Shown one piece after another: positions 32,635 through 37,017 of a stretch of DNA of 37,017 nt. Source of the stretch: JAJFTV01 sp036825755 (GTDB lineage Bacteria > Chloroflexota > Anaerolineae > Anaerolineales > Anaerolineaceae). Position 1 is the stretch's first letter, and each line of letters begins with the position of its first letter. The stretch lies in NCBI GenBank assembly GCA_036825755.1, contig DAISXR010000025.1:1-37017 (forward strand), in the 5' to 3' direction. Below the pieces are notes generated by a model. It made no database searches. It worked only from the letters and a program-made list of their open reading frames with translations, and had not been told where the DNA came from. The translations under genes were made by a program, and so were the position numbers.

Positions 32635-32663
32635 AGTATAACAGAAAGAAAAATGAGGGTCAA
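32635..32663 (-). promoter_or_regulatory. Promoter of the MATE leader
   Basis: Minus strand TTGACC (32663-32658), exact 17-bp spacer, TATACT (32640-32635). Near-consensus. Start predicted at about 32628, giving a 5' leader of about 250 nt to ATG 32379. Confidence 0.75.
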
Positions 32664-32686
32664 GGAACCTCGCCAGGGGTGTCAAA

Positions 32687-32715
32687 TTCAAGTCTGTGTT
32701 GAAAGTGGGTATAAT
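32687..32715 (+). promoter_or_regulatory. Promoter of the DASS-type permease
   Basis: TATAAT (32710-32715) with a poor -35 TTCAAG (32687-32692) at 17 bp. Initiation near 32722 gives a leader of about 22 nt to ATG 32744 and excludes the TTG at 32696 as start. Confidence 0.5.
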
Positions 32716-32743
32716 CAGACAGTCAGCCAGTTTTGAGTCCAAT

Positions 32744-34126
32744 ATGAAAAGAAAAAAAAACCTGCTGCTGTTTTCCGTTTTCGTTTTCCTGGCGGTCTGG
32801 TTTGCCCCGCTGCAGAATGTGATGCCGCAAGCCGCTCAGCGTACTTTGGCGCTGAGTCTGCTGACCGTCATCTGGTGGGCCTTCAAGGTGGTTCCGCAGG
32901 CGTATACTTCTCTGCTGTTAATCGCCGGGCTGCTGCTTTTCCGGGTTGCGGAGCCAACCGTGGTGCTCACCCTGTGGACGCGCCCATTGGTTTGGCTGAT
33001 TATTTGCGCCTTCCTCATCAGCGCCGCCGTGAGCAAAACCGGTTTGGCGCGCCGTTTTGCCCTGTTTTTAATGAGCCGCTTTTCCCCCAACTATGCCGGC
33101 ACCGTGGTGATGATTTATCTGATCGGCCTGCTGATGAGCCTGTTTATCCCGCAGACCTTTCCGCGCCTGTTGATTTTGATTGCCGTGGTGCGCGAGGTGA
33201 TTCGCCTTACCGATACGCCGCCCAAAACGGCCGTCGCACTGGGGTTTGCGGTGTTCTCCTCACAGGTCGCCACGTCCATGTTCTTCCTGACCGGTGACGC
33301 TATTCTCAATCTCTCGGTGGTTGAATTTTCCGGCGTACCGGTAAGCTGGATGCGCTGGCTGACGCTGATGGGGGTTCCTGCGCTGGCGGTCACGCTGGTT
33401 TTCCTGGGGCTGCAATTTCTGGTCTTTGGATCCAATCGCGAGTGGAAGATCGACCGTCTGCGGTTGCAGGACCTGCTTCGCCAGAACGGTTCGCTCTCCC
33501 GCCCGGAGAAGACCACTCTGATCTGGGTTTGCCTGGCTCTGCTGCTGTGGGCTACCGATTCGCTCACCGGTATTGACCCGGCCTGGTCGGCGGTTGCAGT
33601 GGTGGTCGGGTTGGCCCTACCCGGTATCGGCGGCGTGCTCACCGTTGATGATCTCATGCACGGGGTATCCTGGCCGGTGATTCTGTTTGTCACCGGCGCG
33701 TTTGCGCTGGGCGCGGTCAGCACCTCAAGCGGGCTTTCCGGCTGGCTGGTGGATACCCTGCTTCCGGCTGCGCCGCCCCAAAATCCATACACTTTTACAG
33801 CCGTCATCGTCGCCGGGGCAATGTCGGTTCATATGCTGGTGGGCAGTGTGATGGCCAGCCTGTCCGTCACAGCGCCCGCCATGCTGGCCTACGCTGCCCA
33901 GGCCGGTTGGAATCCGCTTTTCCCGGCGTTGGTCATCTACACTATGCTGAACGCGCACTTTCTCCTGCCGTTCCACAACATCGCCCTGGTTCTGGGCGAT
34001 GGCGAACTGGGCGGCTATTCGGCGCATGAAACTATCCGTTTTGGTTTGCCGCTTACAGCAGCCACCTGGGTGATTATCCTGCTGGTGGAAATCCCGTGGT
34101 GGTCGCTGCTGGGGTTGATACAATAA
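32744..34126 (+). CDS. DASS/SLC13-type anion permease
   Basis: A 460-residue polytopic membrane protein of the divalent anion:Na+ symporter type (SLC13/Na_sulph_symp). About a dozen hydrophobic segments are seen. Typical regions are VVPQAYTSLLLIAGLLLFRVAEP at the first quarter, IYLIGLLMSLFIPQTFPRLLIL, WPVILFVTGAFALGAVSTSSGLSGWL in the second half (the family SNT-like helical hairpin region, here with STSSGLS) and the C-terminal LLPFHNIALVLGDG. The Na+/carboxylate SNT motifs are not sharp, so substrate (dicarboxylate, sulfate, amino-acid-like anion) is not assignable. ATG 32744 has only a weak ribosome site. The M81 hydrolase gene starts 27 nt after its stop, suggesting uptake plus processing. 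Confidence 0.85.
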   Translation: MKRKKNLLLFSVFVFLAVWFAPLQNVMPQAAQRTLALSLLTVIWWAFKVVPQAYTSLLLIAGLLLFRVAEPTVVLTLWTRPLVWLIICAFLISAAVSKTGLARRFALFLMSRFSPNYAGTVVMIYLIGLLMSLFIPQTFPRLLILIAVVREVIRLTDTPPKTAVALGFAVFSSQVATSMFFLTGDAILNLSVVEFSGVPVSWMRWLTLMGVPALAVTLVFLGLQFLVFGSNREWKIDRLRLQDLLRQNGSLSRPEKTTLIWVCLALLLWATDSLTGIDPAWSAVAVVVGLALPGIGGVLTVDDLMHGVSWPVILFVTGAFALGAVSTSSGLSGWLVDTLLPAAPPQNPYTFTAVIVAGAMSVHMLVGSVMASLSVTAPAMLAYAAQAGWNPLFPALVIYTMLNAHFLLPFHNIALVLGDGELGGYSAHETIRFGLPLTAATWVIILLVEIPWWSLLGLIQ

Positions 34127-34153
34127 ATCATTATTCGTAAAGGAGATTTGAAA

Positions 34154-35418
34154 ATGGCCAGGATCGCTATCGCAGGTATCGTGCACGAAACGAATACGTT
34201 TGCTCCCATGATCACCACCTTCCAGGATTTTGCCGGTGACGCCCCCGATATGCCAAAACTGCATAACACGGCAGTCATGCGCGCCCTCAAGGGATCGCAT
34301 GCCAATATTTCCACCGCCGGTTTTCTGGATGTGATGGACGACAAGCATGACGTGGTGCCGCTGATGATCGCCACAGCTCAACCGGCCAGCACCGTCACAA
34401 AAGATGCCTTTGACCGGCTGACCGCCCAGATTCAGCAGTTGTTGAAAGAAAACGGTCCTTTTGACGCGGTGTATCTGGAGCTGCATGGCGCCATGGTGAC
34501 CGAAGAATACGAAGACGCCGAAACCGAAATTCTGCGGCGTGTCCGTCAGGTGGTGGGAAATATTCCTGTGGTGGTCACATTCGATCTGCACGGCAATATC
34601 CCCGAGGTATGCATCCAGGAATTTGATGCCGCCGTGGGATACCGCACCTATCCGCATGTGGATGTGTATGAGACCGGTGTGCATATTGCTCACCTGCTTC
34701 AGCACATTCTGGATGGTAAACCGATCTACAAAGCCTTCATCAAGCTGCCCTATCTCATTTCTCCCTCCACGGCGTCTTCCTTCACCGAGCCGCTGCTGAC
34801 CATTTACCCCAAACTGGAGCAGATCGAGAAGGAAGAGGGTGTGCTATCGGTCACGTTCATGCATGGGTTCCTGCTGTCCGATATCCATGATGCCGGGCCG
34901 AGCCTGTTCACTTACGGCGTTACCCAAGAAGCCGCCGATCATGCCCTGGATCAACTGTACGATTTACTGATGGATTATGAGGGCGGTTTTGCCCAGAAGA
35001 TGTATTCCCCCGATGAAGCGGCTGAAAAAGCCATGCATGACGCGCAGCGCGCCGATAAACCGGTTGTTCTGGCCGATGTGCAGGATAACGCAGGCGGAGG
35101 CGGTACATCCGATACGGTGTGGATGCTGGAAGCGTTGGTGAAACACGATGCGCAGGATGCCGCGCTGGGACTGATGTTTGACCCGGCCGCCGCCGAAAAG
35201 TTCCATGCCGCCGGCGTGGGCGCGCAGGTGGAGCTGGATCTGGGCGGTAAGCTCATGCCCGGGCACAAGCCTTTCCACGGCACATTCACGGTGGAACAGC
35301 TTCACCAGGGCCCGTTTGAGTCTACCGGCCCCGTGTTGAAAGGCAGCCAGCCCGACCTGGGCAAGATGGCGCACATCCGCATTGGCGGTGTGCACGTGGT
35401 GGTCTCCAGCGTGCGCAC
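34154..35418 (+). CDS. M81 family (MlrC-like) metallohydrolase, 3' end lost in assembly gap
   Basis: The visible 421 residues match the M81/DUF1485 family, named for microcystinase MlrC. MARIAIAGIVHETNTFAP is the diagnostic N-terminus; the zinc ligands are seen as TFDLHGN (Asp144, His146) and TYPHVDVYETG (His168), the same 24-residue spacing as Asp167/His169/His191 of MlrC. VYLELHGAM and ADVQDNAGGGGTSDT, the second domain block, are also present. The family cleaves linear peptides or related amide compounds; the true substrate here is unknown. AGGAG is 8 nt before ATG 34154. The C-terminal 70-80 residues fall in the gap. Coupled with the permease upstream. Confidence 0.9.
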
Positions 35419-35518
35419 NNNNNNNNNNNNNNNNNNNNNNNNNNNNNNNNNNNNNNNNNNNNNNNNNNNNNNNNNNNNNNNNNNNNNNNNNNNNNNNNNN
35501 NNNNNNNNNNNNNNNNNN
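35419..35518. other. Assembly gap (100 N)
   Basis: Exactly 100 N between the M81 hydrolase and glnA, which converge here. The missing bases include the end of the M81 gene, the intergenic region and the last few codons of glnA, so the true length is probably over 250 bases. Confidence 0.95.
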
Positions 35519-36930
35519 AAATACAGGTTCATTTCGTACGGGTGCGGGCGGTTGCGCACGGCGAAGTATTCCATTTTCCGCTTGTGGTCCACCCAGTTGT
35601 TGATCAGCAGATCATCAAACACCTTTCCGGCTTTCAGGAATTCATGATCGTTCTCCAGAGCAATCAGCGCCTCATTCAGTGAGGAAGGCAGGCTCTTGAT
35701 TTTTGAACGCTGCTCATCCGTCCAGGCAAAGATATTTTCGTCGATCGGGCCAAAACCGGCTTCGGTCGGGTCGATCTTGTTAAGGATGCCGTCAATCCCG
35801 GCCATCAATTGGGCGGCAAGGGCCAGGTACACATTGCAGGTGGCATCGGGCGGGCGGAACTCCATGCGCGCCTTATCCGGCTGAACGGCATACTTGGGGA
35901 TGCGCACCGCCGCGGAACGATTGCCCAGCGAGAAAAAGGCGTTCACGGGTGCTTCAAAACCGGGCACCAGACGCGTGTACGAGTTGGTGCTGGGGTTGGT
36001 AAAAGCCAGCAGAGCCGGGCCGTGTTTCAGCAGACCGCCAATGTAATACAAAGCGGTCTGACTTAGAAAGCCGTACCCGTTGGCATCGTAAAAGGCGTTG
36101 ACGCCGTCTTTGAACAGTTGTTGATGAAAATGCATCCCGTTGCCGGCTTCACCATACAGCGGTTTGGGCATAAAGGTGACCGTCTTGCCGGCCAGGTGAG
36201 CGGTCATTTTGCAGGCGTATTTGATCAGCATGGTGGCATCACCGGCCTGTACCAGACCCATCATGGGGGTCTCAATTTCAGATTGCCCGGGTCCGCCCAC
36301 TTCATGGTGATGGTACTTTACCGGAACGCCCATCTTCTCCAGGTTGAGAGCCATCTCATTGCGAAGGTTGAAAAACTGGTCTTTGGGCGGGATGGTGTGA
36401 TAACCGCCGTGCATAGGGTTGTAATGCCCATGCCCGCTTTCCCGGCTGTTCCACTCCGCTTCAGCGCATTCGATGCAGTAACCGGAACGATTGACCGTAT
36501 TTTCAAACGAGACATTATCAAAAATATAAAACTCAAACTCCGGCCCCCATAGACTCCGGGTGGCGATACCGGTTTCTTTCAGATATTCCTCGGCTCGAAT
36601 GGCAATATTGCGCGGATCGTTGGGGAAGATGGCATGTGTGTCTGCTTCCAGTGTGGAGCAGATAAAACTGAGGGTGGGTGCTTCCCAGAACGGGTCCATA
36701 ATACCTGTATCCAGCACCGGCACCAATACCATATCACCCGCTTTCACGCTTTTCAAACCCACCGATGAACCGTCGAAGCCAATTCCTTCTTCCATGAGAT
36801 CAGGGGTAAACTGGCTGGCGGGAATACTGAGGTGATGCCACCGGCCGTACAGATCTGAAAATTTAAAGTCGATTGTCTGCACACCGTGATCACGAACGTA
36901 GGCCTGCGCTTGCTCAAAAGTTGAAAACAT
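35519..36930 (-). CDS. glnA: Glutamine synthetase type I (last few codons in gap)
   Basis: ATP-dependent condensation of glutamate and ammonia to glutamine; cytoplasmic dodecamer. The visible 470 residues are nearly complete: they end at HPYEMNLY with TT of the next codon visible, so only about three residues (YFDV-type end) are lost. Motifs: GFDGSS latch (about 51-56), GPEFEFYIFD (129-138), HHEVGGPGQSEI with metal Glu, GNGMHFHQ (the conserved H loop), NRSAAVRIP and RMEFRPPDATCNVY. The GSI-beta insert is present, but at the adenylylation site the Tyr of NLYDLP is replaced by Phe401 in ENIFAW, so this enzyme should not be adenylylated. AGGAGGAG precedes ATG 36930. No glnB, glnD or glnE is in the window. 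Confidence 0.95.
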
Positions 36931-36993
36931 GTCGGGTTTCTCCTCCTGTAAGGGCAAAAGACTATTAACTTAACTTGGTTGAAGTAGTGGGAA

Positions 36994-37008
36994 GGTGATT
37001 TTATCACC
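36994..37008 (-). promoter_or_regulatory. Perfect palindrome upstream of glnA
   Basis: GGTGAT-TTT-ATCACC, a 6-bp inverted repeat 64 nt before the glnA start. It could be an operator for a nitrogen regulator or a leader hairpin; no matching second copy is seen in the window and the upstream sequence is cut off. Confidence 0.35.
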
Positions 37009-37017
37009 GCTAACGGG

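Larger units (their letters stand above)
32380..32743. other. Divergent intergenic region between MATE and DASS genes
   Basis: A 364-nt gene-free stretch. On the minus strand it holds the promoter at 32635-32663, the structured leader and the terminator at 32472-32504. On the plus strand it holds the promoter at 32687-32715. Short open frames (for example the minus-strand MDETDGSLQFSTGVLTVS frame from 32596) are present but have no good ribosome site, so no gene is called. Confidence 0.7.

Noticed and set aside
32551..32742. 63-codon minus-strand open frame in the MATE-DASS intergenic region
   Set aside because: It begins upstream of the predicted promoter and has no ribosome site or family resemblance. 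The structured leader explains the region better.
33725..34705. Long minus-strand open frame opposite the permease and M81 hydrolase
   Set aside because: Antisense shadow of two well-supported genes. It crosses their boundary and has no ribosome site or domain.
1..37017. Search for tRNA, rRNA, CRISPR, insertion sequences and phage genes
   Set aside because: No cloverleaf with intact T-loop, no regularly spaced repeats, no transposase or integrase motif was seen on either strand by eye. A tRNAscan-SE and CRISPR search would settle it.

Overview
The window (37,017 bases, moderately GC-rich, four runs of exactly 100 N) looks like a chromosomal piece of a scaffolded draft or metagenome-assembled genome. 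The gene set (diacyl lipoprotein solute-binding proteins, 2-amino-4-oxopentanoate thiolase OrtAB, a complete Liv-type ABC transporter, NfeD/SPFH pair, DUF4013 protein, LOG protein, CHASE4-GGDEF-HD-GYP protein) fits an anaerobic or facultative heterotroph that ferments amino acids. I lean to Chloroflexota (Anaerolineae-like), but there is no rRNA or other phylogenetic anchor, so this is inference. No tRNA, rRNA, CRISPR array, insertion sequence or phage gene was seen.

Layout. 1-2.6 kb: the 3' part of a family 5 solute-binding lipoprotein and a nucleoside hydrolase. 2.6-5.7 kb: a convergent MoaD-like protein, then two small membrane proteins with a cysteine desulfurase, then a nitroreductase. 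5.7-7.9 kb: an OmpR-type regulator and its histidine kinase, closed by a strong terminator. 7.9-11.5 kb, minus strand: a GNAT acetyltransferase, an SPFH-NfeD pair and a cytoplasmic GH13 glycosidase. 11.7-18.3 kb: livJHMGF followed by ortAB, an amino-acid uptake and breakdown block. 18.4-23.0 kb: a DUF4013 membrane protein with an Old Yellow Enzyme relative, then a large c-di-GMP signalling protein. 23.1-29.0 kb: a gap-broken acetyltransferase, then a six-gene minus-strand cluster (LOG, NAD-dependent epimerase, DUF952, MFS, hutI, HD phosphohydrolase). 29.2-37 kb: a second gap-broken acetyltransferase, mntP, an AlkD-type glycosylase, a MATE exporter with a long structured leader, a DASS-type permease coupled to an M81 (MlrC-like) hydrolase, and glutamine synthetase.

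The genes joined most clearly by function are liv plus ort (import and breakdown of amino acids), DASS plus M81 (uptake plus hydrolysis), the two-component pair, and SPFH plus NfeD (membrane-domain scaffold). Intrinsic terminators mark most unit ends. The most interesting unexplained element is the roughly 250-nt leader of the MATE gene. It has a strong minus-strand promoter, an 8-bp long-range stem, and an intrinsic terminator before the coding region. One arm of that terminator can pair with an upstream hairpin. This is the expected architecture of a riboswitch or attenuator, and I could not match it to a known class.
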